From JALEGB01 sp038530925 (GTDB taxonomy: Bacteria; Pseudomonadota; Alphaproteobacteria; Rhodobacterales; Rhodobacteraceae): a DNA stretch of 20,851 nt. The stretch's first letter is position 1; each line of letters begins with the position of its first letter. This document shows positions 8,829-17,463 of this stretch, piece by piece. Below the pieces are notes generated by a model, which worked only from the letters and a program-made list of their open reading frames with translations, ran no database searches and was not told where the DNA came from. The stretch covers positions 1 to 20,851 of the forward strand of contig JBCBCG010000059.1 of the NCBI GenBank assembly GCA_038530925.1. Direction: 5' to 3'. The translations under genes were made by a program, and so were the position numbers.

Positions 8829-10286
8829 GTGCAGAGCGATCTCGCTATTGTGCTGGGGCTGATCGGCGGTGTTTTCGCCGCGCTCGTTCTGTGCGGGCCG
8901 CGCGCCGCCTTCGCGCCGCTGATCGCGCTGGTTTTGCTGCTGCTGTTCGGCGTGCTCGAGGTCGCGGAGCTTGGCCGCCTCTTTGTGGGCGGCGCCGTCT
9001 TCACCATCGCCATGATGTTCGTGCTGAGCGCGGCGCTGGAGCGCGCGGGTTGTCTGGCGGCGCTGGGCGCGGTGATCGCGCGGCTGGCCGGCCGTTCGGG
9101 CGCGGCGGCGCTGGCGCTGCTGATGGGCGCGGCGCTGCTGGCTTCGGCGATGATGAACAACACGCCTGTGGTCATCGTGATGACGCCGCTTGCGATCGCG
9201 CTGGGGCGGGCGATGGGGCTCGCGCCGTCGCGCCTGCTTATCCCGCTCTCTTATGCGGCGATCTTCGGGGGGATGACCACGCTGATCGGAGCTTCGACGA
9301 ACATTTTGGTCAGCGGCCTCGCTCAAGAGCGCGGGCTCGAGCCGATCGGCATGTTCGAGATGACCGCGCCGGCGCTGATCATGGCGGCGGCGGGCTTCGC
9401 TTATATGATGCTGATCGGGCGGTTTCTGCTGCCGGATCGGTCGCCGCGGCCGCGTGGGCCGGCGCTGGCGTCGCATGTTGCGCTCAGGGCGCGCCTCGCG
9501 CTGGAGGCGACCGCGGCGGCGGCGACGCGTGTGCTGGCGAGTTCGAGCCGCCACGCTCTGGCCAGCGGCGCGCCGGCGGGCGAGGGCGTCGCAGACCATG
9601 CGCCGCCCGAGCGGGCGGGCGTGCTTGAGAGCGCGATGCGCCTTGGAGCGCGCGCGCCTGAAGCGCTGACCGAGGCGCAGCCGCGCGACGCGTCGCCGGG
9701 CAAAGCGGCGCTGGCGATCGCGGTGATCGCGCTGGTGATGGGGCTCGCGGCGCTCGGTGTCGCGCCGATCGCCTGGCTGGCCGGATTGGGCGCGCTGATC
9801 GTCGTGCTCGGCGGCGGTCTGACCCTTGGTCAAGCGGCGCGGGCGATCGATTGGTCGGTGATTGGGCTGATCATCGGCATGATCGGCCTCTCGATCGCGT
9901 TTGAAAAGGCAGGGGGCGCGGCGCTGGCCGTGGAGGCGCTGACGACTTGGGGAGACGGGCTGTCGCCTGCGGCGATGTTGCTGTTGCTGTTCCTCGCCAC
10001 CTCGGCGCTGACGGAACTCGTGAGCAACAGCGCCGCGGCGCTGCTGGCGACTCCGGTGGCGCTGGCGCTCGCCGCCCATCTGGGCGTTGATCCCAAGCCG
10101 TTTTTGTTCGCGGTGATGGTCGCGGCCAGTGCGAGCTTCGCGACGCCGGTGGGGTATCAGACCAATACCTTAGTTTATCGCGCGGGCGGCTATCGCTTCA
10201 TTGATTTTTTACGGATTGGACTGCCGCTGAACCTGCTCTTCGCTGGGATGTCAGCCTTATTGCTGCCGATCTTCTTTCCGTTTTGA
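8829..10286 (+). CDS. SLC13-family (DASS-like) anion permease, probable sulfate importer
   Basis: An inner-membrane permease of 485 residues with hydrophobic segments throughout both halves. The family landmarks are MMNNTPVVIVMTPLAIA near 115-130, LSYAAIFGGMTTLIGASTN near 140-158 and, in the second half, SNSAAA and ASFATPVGYQTNTLVY. These fit the SLC13 divalent-anion/Na+ symporters and the related ArsB/NhaD superfamily. A hydrophilic, Ala/Arg-rich linker of about 90 residues (203-292) separates the halves at the place where many sulfate permeases of this family carry two TrkA-C (RCK) domains; none is recognisable here. Sulfate as substrate is inferred from the position 80 bp after cysNC on the same strand. 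The start is GTG at 8829, with GGAAGGAA directly upstream. Confidence 0.85.
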   Translation: MQSDLAIVLGLIGGVFAALVLCGPRAAFAPLIALVLLLLFGVLEVAELGRLFVGGAVFTIAMMFVLSAALERAGCLAALGAVIARLAGRSGAAALALLMGAALLASAMMNNTPVVIVMTPLAIALGRAMGLAPSRLLIPLSYAAIFGGMTTLIGASTNILVSGLAQERGLEPIGMFEMTAPALIMAAAGFAYMMLIGRFLLPDRSPRPRGPALASHVALRARLALEATAAAATRVLASSSRHALASGAPAGEGVADHAPPERAGVLESAMRLGARAPEALTEAQPRDASPGKAALAIAVIALVMGLAALGVAPIAWLAGLGALIVVLGGGLTLGQAARAIDWSVIGLIIGMIGLSIAFEKAGGAALAVEALTTWGDGLSPAAMLLLLFLATSALTELVSNSAAALLATPVALALAAHLGVDPKPFLFAVMVAASASFATPVGYQTNTLVYRAGGYRFIDFLRIGLPLNLLFAGMSALLLPIFFPF

Positions 10287-10326
10287 CATCGCGACGGGGC
10301 GCTGCGGCGTTGCGATCGGTTGGCGC

Positions 10327-10346
10327 CGGCCCGCCGCGGCGGGCCG
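10327..10346. terminator. Perfect 20-bp GC palindrome between convergent genes
   Basis: The spacer between the converging permease and sugar transferase genes contains a perfect palindrome, centred between 10336 and 10337, able to form an 8-bp or longer GC stem on either strand. It lies 41 bases after the permease stop and 72 bases beyond the sugar transferase stop. There is no T-run on either side, so it is only a candidate bidirectional terminator. Confidence 0.35.
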
Positions 10347-10417
10347 CCTCGTCGCTTGGCTGGCGCCGCTCCTCGGCTTTGGGGCGCCGTCGCTCCTGCG
10401 CGACGGTCCTGCGCGGG

Positions 10418-12028
<1,611 letters not shown>

Positions 12029-12157
12029 CAGGAGACCTTTCTTCGCACATGCGGCGCCGGTCGGCGTGCGCGAGGAACGGCCTGGAATGCGGCCGCCCAT
12101 AGATTTTCCCGCTGAACCGCTTGCACGGACCGTGCCGCGCCGTCGCCACGCTCTGTG

Positions 12158-12186
12158 TTCATTTCTGTCACGTCCGACGCTATACA
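12158..12186 (+). promoter_or_regulatory. Possible plus-strand promoter for the export gene series
   Basis: TTCATT (12158-12163), a 17-base spacer and TATACA (12181-12186) form a weak sigma-70-like promoter, matching consensus at three of six and four of six positions. It shares its TATA core with the minus-strand candidate, so the two would compete for polymerase. Confidence 0.25.
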
Positions 12187-12205
12187 TACAACTCATGAGT
12201 GTGAA
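12179..12205 (-). promoter_or_regulatory. Possible minus-strand promoter with operator-like palindrome
   Basis: Read on the minus strand, TTCACA (12205-12200) matches the -35 consensus at five of six positions. It is followed by the perfect palindrome ACTCATGAGT (12200-12191) and then TATAGC (12184-12179) as a -10 at a short 15-base spacing, or TAGCGT at 17 bases. A palindrome in the promoter spacer is a usual place for a repressor. It would give the sugar transferase a leader of roughly 140 nt. The regulator is unknown. Confidence 0.35.
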
Positions 12206-12538
12206 CAGGCGTCTCGGATCGACCCACACGCGTGGCGCCATTGCGCCGCGCGCAAGCTAAGAGGCTGATTTGGAAATGGTTCATAAGAAGCCCGCGGCTC
12301 AGAGCGATTTCGGCGCCAATGCTGCATTGCATCTTTGGGCGCGGACGGTTTCCATCTCCCGCAACGGCTCCGCGCGAAGAAAGCGAAGCCGCTTCTGGGA
12401 GAAAGCGCATGTGAGGAGCGGCGGATGATCGCGGCTGTCTCCGCGCGTTGCTGCGGCGCCGAAGGCGCAGAGCGGCGGCGCGGCGGAGCGACGCGGCGGC
12501 GCAGCGTTTGAACCTGGATCGAAGCGAAAGGGATTTGC

Positions 12539-13342
12539 ATGCCGGAGGGAGCGTTCGGAGCGATGCGGCGGCTGATCGGCGCGCAGCCGGCGTCCGGATC
12601 GGCGCTGCTCGACGCCTTGCCAAGGCCGCGGATCGCGGGCCGCGTCTACGCGGTGGGCGACGTGCATGGCAGAGCCGATTTGCTGAAGCGATTGCTGGGG
12701 CGGATCTACGACGATGCGCGGCGGGCGCCGCCTGACACGCCGCTCTCGCTGATCCTGCTGGGGGATTACATCGATCGCGGAGAGGACTCTAAAGGCGTGC
12801 TCGAGCTTTGCAGCCGCCTTCGCGCCGAGGCGCCGGTCGATGAGGTGGTCTTCATCCGCGGCAATCATGAAGCGGCGCTGCTCTCGTTCCTCCGCGATCC
12901 CGCTTACGGCGAGCAGTGGCTGGCTTGGGGCGGCGTGGAGACCCTGGCGAGTTACGGCGTCGCCGCGCCGTGGGAGCGCGCGCGGGAGAAGGATTACGAG
13001 GGGCTGCGCGACGATCTGAGCGCGGCGATGGGCGCGCATGCGACGCTGCTTGCGAGCCAGACCACCTCGATGTGGCGGACTGGAAATATCTTTTTCTGCC
13101 ATGCGGCGATCGATCCGGACGCGCCGATCACAGCGCAGCCGGATAAAGCGCTGATGTGGGGCGATTCTCGCTTCATGCATCGCGGCGGCCCAGAGGGGAT
13201 GGTGGTCGTGCATGGGCATACGGTGACGGAGCAGCCCGATATCGGGCGCAATCGCATCGGTGTCGACACTGGCGCGTATTTGAGCGGGGTGCTGAGCGCC
13301 GTCGTCATCGACGCGAACGGGTTCCGCTTCCTCGCTTCGTAA
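12539..13342 (+). CDS. PPP-type metallophosphatase (calcineurin-like, serine/threonine phosphatase family)
   Basis: A cytosolic binuclear metal phosphatase of 267 residues. All core motifs of the PPP/metallophosphoesterase family are present in order: GDVHG at 40-44, GDYIDRG at 75-81, GNHE at 108-111, a metal-binding His in FFCHAAID near 188, and VHGHT near 223. The GDYIDRG form is that of PP1/PP2A-like and bacterial PrpA/PrpB or ApaH-like enzymes, so substrates may be phosphoproteins or dinucleoside polyphosphates. Sequence alone does not decide. The ATG at 12539 has AAAGGGA about 5 bases upstream. It opens the plus-strand export series, which ends with a tyrosine-kinase co-polymerase, so dephosphorylation of that kinase is a reasonable guess. 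Confidence 0.9.
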   Translation: MPEGAFGAMRRLIGAQPASGSALLDALPRPRIAGRVYAVGDVHGRADLLKRLLGRIYDDARRAPPDTPLSLILLGDYIDRGEDSKGVLELCSRLRAEAPVDEVVFIRGNHEAALLSFLRDPAYGEQWLAWGGVETLASYGVAAPWERAREKDYEGLRDDLSAAMGAHATLLASQTTSMWRTGNIFFCHAAIDPDAPITAQPDKALMWGDSRFMHRGGPEGMVVVHGHTVTEQPDIGRNRIGVDTGAYLSGVLSAVVIDANGFRFLAS

Positions 13343-13362
13343 GCTCGCGCCAAAACGCCAGG

Positions 13363-13384
13363 GCGGCGCGCGGGGTCGCGCCGC
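13363..13384 (+). terminator. Weak terminator-like hairpin after the phosphatase gene
   Basis: GCGGCGCG (13363-13370) pairs perfectly with CGCGCCGC (13377-13384) around a 6-base loop, 20 bases after the phosphatase stop. There is no T-run, so it may only slow polymerase or be chance in GC-rich DNA. Confidence 0.25.
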
Positions 13385-13486
13385 TGTGGTCGCCCGCCCG
13401 CGTTAAGCATTCACCGTCCGATCACGCGTAGACGACGAAGATCGCCGCGCCTATGGTCCCGCTATTGGGGCAGCGAGGTGACTTCC

Positions 13487-14377
13487 GTGGAGATTAAGCG
13501 AGCGATTTATTTCGGCGGCGCGGCGTTAATCTTTGGCGTTGCAGTGCTTTTTTGGTCGCCTTGGGGATCGGACGAGGCATATGAAGAGCGCCTCGCGATG
13601 GAGGAGCGCCGCGCGCAAGCGCGCAGCGGCGTGCTCGAAATGCTGCGGGCAAGCGAGGCCTTGTCCGAGGCGACGATCGTTTTGGGACGCGAGATCTCGG
13701 AGACGGAGTGGGATTTCCGTGGGCAATTGCGCGGATCCGCGGGCGATCGACCGTTTTACGGGCGCGTCGCGGCGCGCTGCGAGGCCGAGTTGGCGCGGTC
13801 GGCGTGCTGGCGCATCTCCGCGCTCGAGGTCGGCGGCGCGTCGGCGGCGGATGGGCGGCCTGATGGGGCGAGCGACGCGCTGGCGGCGCTGATCGCCAGC
13901 ACCGCCGTGGGCGGGGCGGCCGAGGCGCCGTCTGGGGATTCGCCCCGAATCGGCGGCGCCGCCCCGCAGGGCGAGGGCGAGATCGACGCGGCGGGGTCTC
14001 GAGGGGGCGACCTCGTGGACGGCGCGCCGCCCGATGCGGGCGCCGAAGAGCAAGGCGCTCCGGCCTCATCCGGTTCGAATCCCGATCTGGAGGCCGCGGC
14101 GCCGCTCGCCGAAGAGATTACAACAGCTTCCGTGCCGGAGAGCGCGGGCCAGCCGCCGGTGCAACGGCCACAGCCGACCCATGTGGTCGCCGGGGAAAAG
14201 ATTAACGTTCGCCAAGGGCCCGGCCGTGATTTTTCGAGCGCCGGACTCGCCTACCGCGGGCAAGAACTCTTCCTGCTGGAATCGCGCGAGGAGTGGGGCC
14301 GGTTTCTGCTGATCGGCGGTCCTTTCGATAATACCGAAGGTTGGCTGTTCCTTCCGCTGATTCGCGGCGTCGGCTGA
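13487..14377 (+). CDS. Single-pass membrane protein with C-terminal SH3 domain
   Basis: A protein of 296 residues with an N-in membrane anchor (about residues 7-24), a charged stretch (28-60), a long low-complexity Ala/Gly/Pro/Glu linker (about 120-225), and a C-terminal bacterial SH3 domain (about 230-296) recognised by INVRQGPG, a run of short strands and EGWLFLPL. The SH3 domain would lie in the periplasm, where such domains bind peptidoglycan or proteins. The GTG at 13487 is chosen because GAGGTGA ends 5 bases upstream; the GTG at 13478 lies inside that ribosome site. It follows the phosphatase by 144 bp. Its presence in an export locus suggests a scaffolding role across the periplasm, which is inference. 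Confidence 0.8.
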   Translation: MEIKRAIYFGGAALIFGVAVLFWSPWGSDEAYEERLAMEERRAQARSGVLEMLRASEALSEATIVLGREISETEWDFRGQLRGSAGDRPFYGRVAARCEAELARSACWRISALEVGGASAADGRPDGASDALAALIASTAVGGAAEAPSGDSPRIGGAAPQGEGEIDAAGSRGGDLVDGAPPDAGAEEQGAPASSGSNPDLEAAAPLAEEITTASVPESAGQPPVQRPQPTHVVAGEKINVRQGPGRDFSSAGLAYRGQELFLLESREEWGRFLLIGGPFDNTEGWLFLPLIRGVG

Positions 14378-14563
14378 ACTGCGGCGAAAAGTGGCTTGAT
14401 TTGGCGCAGTTGATGCAAATGGCCCACGCATGCGCGCGGAGCGCGAGTCGGTTCGCAACGCATGTTGCTCGGCGGAACGCATATGGTACGCAATTACACA
14501 GCGAATTGGGCGGCGCCGCATGCTCTGGCGGCGCGAGCGACCCTGCAAGAACGGGAGATGGGG

Positions 14564-15304
14564 ATGAAAGCAACCGTTTCGGCTCTGGCGATCGCAGCTC
14601 TGTTAAGCGGCGTCGGCGCGTTGGCTGGCGCGGGCGCGGCGTTCGCAAATGACGTGGGCGCGCTCGACGCGGCGACGGCGGAGCGCGTCGCCGCCGCCGG
14701 AGCCGATAATCGCGCTTTGGCGGCGATGGTGATCGATGGCGACGTGGTCTCTCCCGATGCGGCGGCGATCATCGCTCGGGGCGTCGGCGGCGGCGCCTCG
14801 GCGGCCGGCATCGTCGGTTTGGCGCTGAGCGAGAACCCGGATTTGCCGTTCAGCGAGGTTGAGGCGCTGGTTGAGGCGGCGTCGAAGGCGGCGTTCGGCG
14901 ATGCGGCGGGAATCCTCACCACGGCGATGGCGCAATATGAGGGCGATGCGAGCCAAGTGGCGCGTCTCGCCGCCGCGGCGACGCGCGGCGTGAAGGCCGG
15001 CTGCGGCGACACTTGCGGCCAGGTGATTGGCTCGATCACGAGCATCGCGGTGCTTGATCCAGCGGTCCGCGGCGATAAGGACGCGATCGAACTCGTCAGG
15101 ACGTCGATTTCCGATGCGGCGGGCGCCGCGTCGCAGGTCGCTGAGAACACCGGCGACATCGAGGTCGGATCAGTGCCGAGCGGCGAGGGCGAGGAGATCG
15201 AGACCGGCACGGTGCCTGGCGGCGGCGCAGGGGTGTTCGCCTCCGGCCCGACGGGCACCAACGCCGGAAGCGAGTCGAGCGGAGGGTCGCCGAGCCCGAG
15301 CTGA
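14564..15304 (+). CDS. Secreted Ala-rich protein of unknown function
   Basis: A protein of 246 residues that I do not recognise. It begins with a clear Sec signal peptide (residues 1-28, cleavage after AFA, before ND). The mature part is strongly Ala/Gly/Asp/Glu-rich and probably helical up to about residue 205. It has two cysteines, C147 and C151 in CGDTC, which could form a disulfide or bind a metal. The tail holds two imperfect repeats, IEVGSVPSG and IETGTVPGG, and ends in a Gly/Ser-rich flexible stretch. The start at 14564 is chosen because GGGAG ends 6 bases upstream and because the signal peptide then begins at residue 1. It lies between the SH3 protein and the outer-membrane barrel, so a periplasmic or surface role in polysaccharide export is likely but unproven. 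Confidence 0.75.
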   Translation: MKATVSALAIAALLSGVGALAGAGAAFANDVGALDAATAERVAAAGADNRALAAMVIDGDVVSPDAAAIIARGVGGGASAAGIVGLALSENPDLPFSEVEALVEAASKAAFGDAAGILTTAMAQYEGDASQVARLAAAATRGVKAGCGDTCGQVIGSITSIAVLDPAVRGDKDAIELVRTSISDAAGAASQVAENTGDIEVGSVPSGEGEEIETGTVPGGGAGVFASGPTGTNAGSESSGGSPSPS

Positions 15305-15381
15305 CGCTGAAAAGAAAAATGAGGGGAGGCGCGCCCGAATGGCGCGCTTCGGAGCGGTGCTTCCTGGGGAAACCAGACGAT

Positions 15382-16677
15382 ATGTCAGCAGTGAACGAAA
15401 CTTCGTCCCGCGTTCCGACGTCGCTTTCAAAGCGCGCGCGCCGGAACACGCCGCTTTGGGCGGCGGCGGCGGCTTTGGCGGTGGGGTGCGCGGGCTTTGG
15501 CGCGTCATGGGCGCAAGAAGCGACGGCGCCTCAGCTTGAGAATGTTGACGAGCGGACCGGCGTTCGCGTCAACAGCTTCATTCTTAGGCCCGAGCTGCGC
15601 GTTGAAGGCGTCTACAGCGACAATTACCTGCAGAGCGAAGATGACGAGCAAAGCAGCTATCTCTTCGTGACGCGCCCAGAGGTGACGCTTGAGTCGGATT
15701 GGCGCCGGCACGCGCTGATATTATCCGCCTTCGGCGAATACGGGCTCTATACGGAAGATTCCGACGATAACTACACTGAGTTCGGCGGATCGGCGATTGG
15801 CGTGATCGACATCACCCGCGCGGCGGGCGTGCGGATCGAGACGGGCCTGTCGCGATTGTCCGATGGGCGCGGCGACGACAACGCGCCCGGCGCGGCGGCT
15901 GAGCCCACGGAGTACACTCTCGGAGAGATCGATATCGAGGGGCGCTACAAGCGCGGCCGTTTGCGCCTGTCGCCTGTGGCCGCCTTTAGTTTGCGCGATT
16001 ACGACGATGTCGATCTGATCGGCGGCGGCAGCAGCAACGAGGATGACCGCGATCGGCTGACCTATGTCGGCGGCGCTGAGATCGGCTATGAATTCTTGCG
16101 CGGCTACGAGGCCTTCGTGCGCGGCGAGGGGCTGCTGATCGACTATAATGGCGATTTCGAACCAGGCGAGACAGATCGGAGCGGCGATAGCCTGCGCGCG
16201 CTGGGCGGTGTGAATTTGAGCCTGAGCCGCCTCGTCGAAGGACGGGTCGGCGTGGGGTATGAGCAGCGCAGTTTCGATGAGGATGATCTTGAGAGCGTCG
16301 ATAGCGTTTCGGTCGATCTCGGTGTGGATTGGTTCGTGACGCCGCTTACAAGCATTCAGTTTATCGGTGAGGGCGGCGTTGGCGAGACGACGGTGGCGGG
16401 CTCGTCGGGCACATCGCGCCTCGCGGGAACCGTCTCCGTGCGGCATGCGTTGCGGCGCAATGTGCTGCTGGGCGGGTTCGTCGGCGCGGGCACGGAAGAT
16501 TTCGACGGGGTCGAGCGGACGGATGACACGCTCTCAGCGGGGGCGAGCGTCGAGTGGCTGCTGAACCCGAATGTGAGCCTGGGCGCGCGCTATGCGCACA
16601 CCAATGAGGACTCTGACGCGGAGGGCGAAAGCTATACGGAGAACCAGTTTTCTCTGGGCCTCCGCGCGCGCTACTGA
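15382..16677 (+). CDS. Outer-membrane beta-barrel protein of an exopolysaccharide locus (BBP2-like)
   Basis: A protein of 431 residues with a signal peptide (about 1-44, cleavage after SWA before QE). The rest alternates polar and hydrophobic residues in strands separated by acidic turns rich in Asp, Glu and Ser, and ends in an aromatic residue (GLRARY), as barrel proteins do for BAM recognition. The pattern, with an early RPELRVEGVYSDNY stretch, resembles the putative beta-barrel porin 2 family often encoded in exopolysaccharide loci. The start is uncertain: 15382 is preferred because the signal peptide then has normal length, but its ribosome site is weak, and an in-frame ATG at 15319 would add 21 residues. 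It probably forms the outer-membrane pore used with the short OPX protein encoded downstream. Confidence 0.85.
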   Translation: MSAVNETSSRVPTSLSKRARRNTPLWAAAAALAVGCAGFGASWAQEATAPQLENVDERTGVRVNSFILRPELRVEGVYSDNYLQSEDDEQSSYLFVTRPEVTLESDWRRHALILSAFGEYGLYTEDSDDNYTEFGGSAIGVIDITRAAGVRIETGLSRLSDGRGDDNAPGAAAEPTEYTLGEIDIEGRYKRGRLRLSPVAAFSLRDYDDVDLIGGGSSNEDDRDRLTYVGGAEIGYEFLRGYEAFVRGEGLLIDYNGDFEPGETDRSGDSLRALGGVNLSLSRLVEGRVGVGYEQRSFDEDDLESVDSVSVDLGVDWFVTPLTSIQFIGEGGVGETTVAGSSGTSRLAGTVSVRHALRRNVLLGGFVGAGTEDFDGVERTDDTLSAGASVEWLLNPNVSLGARYAHTNEDSDAEGESYTENQFSLGLRARY

Positions 16678-16707
16678 CCGGTCGTCGCAGAGGTCTTTAG
16701 GGCTGTG

Positions 16708-17004
16708 TCAGGCCGTTTCGTTCCGGTCCATCGAGCGTCGCTCTAGGCGCTCTGCAGCGGCGCGGCGCCCCGCGGCCGCTTTTGCGTAAGCGGGGCGCTC
16801 AGCTGAGCGAGGCGGCGGATCGCGGCGCATCTTGGGCCGGGACAGAACCTTCTGTTTGTGGAACGATTGCGCGCGCATCGGCTCCCGCCGCGGCGTCTTG
16901 GTGCAGTCGCCGCGCGCCTTACGGTCGGTGATGCGCGTCATCGTAGAGGCTTTCAGATCGACCTGGAATTTGAAGGCGGCGGTCTCTGGGACGAGAGGCC
17001 TCAT
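16708..17004 (-). CDS. Possible small basic protein, antisense to the export series
   Basis: A 98-residue minus-strand frame starting MRPLVPETAAFKF. From residue 1 to about 65 the codons look coding: G or C at most third positions with mixed first and second positions. The product is rich in Lys and Arg and matches no family I know. Against it, no good ribosome site precedes the ATG (GAAGAAGG is about 14 bases away), the last third has poorer codon bias, and it overlaps strong inverted repeats. It could be a small gene, a decayed gene or chance. Confidence 0.25.
   Translation of the reverse strand: MRPLVPETAAFKFQVDLKASTMTRITDRKARGDCTKTPRREPMRAQSFHKQKVLSRPKMRRDPPPRSAERPAYAKAAAGRRAAAERLERRSMDRNETA
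16765..16809. repeat. Overlapping inverted repeats after the beta-barrel gene
   Basis: GCGCCCCGC (16765-16773) pairs with GCGGGGCGC (16790-16798), a 9-bp stem. An inner alternative stem, CCGCTT with AAGCGG, lies in the same stretch. Immediately after, CGCTCAGCTGAGCG (16796-16809) is a perfect 14-bp palindrome. The cluster begins 88 bases after the barrel gene stop and could end its transcript, though no T-run follows. Confidence 0.4.
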
Positions 17005-17020
17005 CAGGCCTATTCGGCCT
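16996..17020. repeat. Three GGCCT units at 10-bp spacing
   Basis: AGGCCT-CATC-AGGCCT-ATTC-GGCCT places the same 5-base core on the same helix face three times. The first two copies are palindromic and could pair with each other. This may be a protein-binding array or chance in GC-rich DNA. Confidence 0.3.
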
Positions 17021-17463
17021 TCTTCGGATCGACGCGCCCTCGGGCCGCCGCTTTCTTCGGCCACATGGGCGGCGCGCGGGGGGCCGTTGAGTCGGCCCAG
17101 GCGCGGCGTCGCGTCGCCGCCTGGGAAGCGTCTTGTTTCGGTCCGCTCTCTGCATGGGTCTTGCGATTTCGAGACCCTCGTCCGGCGGCGAAGGGCGCCA
17201 TATCGTGTAGCGTTCGCGGCGAGGGTGGAATATCATCGTTTGGTTGAGTGACGCACGCGTTATGCGGGAGCGATCCGACCTTACGATTAAAGCGATTGCG
17301 AGCGCTATGGGACCTGCTCATGGCGAGGAAATTGCTAGAAATGAGGAGGTTAGAGTCTCGTGATCGCGTGGGTGCGCGGGAGAGAGGCTCATCAGTTCGA
17401 TCGGCGGGCGATACGCGGATGCGCGCCGCGCATCATCGCCGCAAAGCCGCTTTGGAGGTCGCC

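Larger units (their letters stand above)
12029..12538. other. Divergent control region between sugar transferase and export genes (510 bp)
   Basis: No gene is supported. Open frames on both strands are short, Arg-rich and lack ribosome sites. It is less GC-rich than its surroundings at 12155-12205, where promoter-like elements for both directions overlap around a TATA core and a 10-bp palindrome, ACTCATGAGT (12191-12200). A hairpin-forming GGCGC-CATT-GCGCC lies at 12234-12247. The first plus-strand gene is about 350 bp from the putative start sites, so a long leader or further promoters are possible. Confidence 0.5.
16678..17463. other. Long spacer inside the export gene series (786 bp)
   Basis: No well-supported gene is visible. 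The stretch 16765-16809 has strong inverted repeats, and 16996-17020 has three GGCCT units 10 bases apart. A minus-strand frame (16708-17004) has coding-like third positions and is listed separately with low confidence. Nearer the OPX gene, 17225-17350 is poorer in GC and may hold a promoter, but no clear -35/-10 pair at standard spacing was found. The spacer is the longest in the window and splits the plus-strand series in two. Confidence 0.5.

Noticed and set aside
12193..12623. Minus-strand and plus-strand frames in the divergent region, including those running into the phosphatase gene
   Set aside because: Arg-rich products without domains or ribosome sites; they cross the promoter-like stretch and the phosphatase start.
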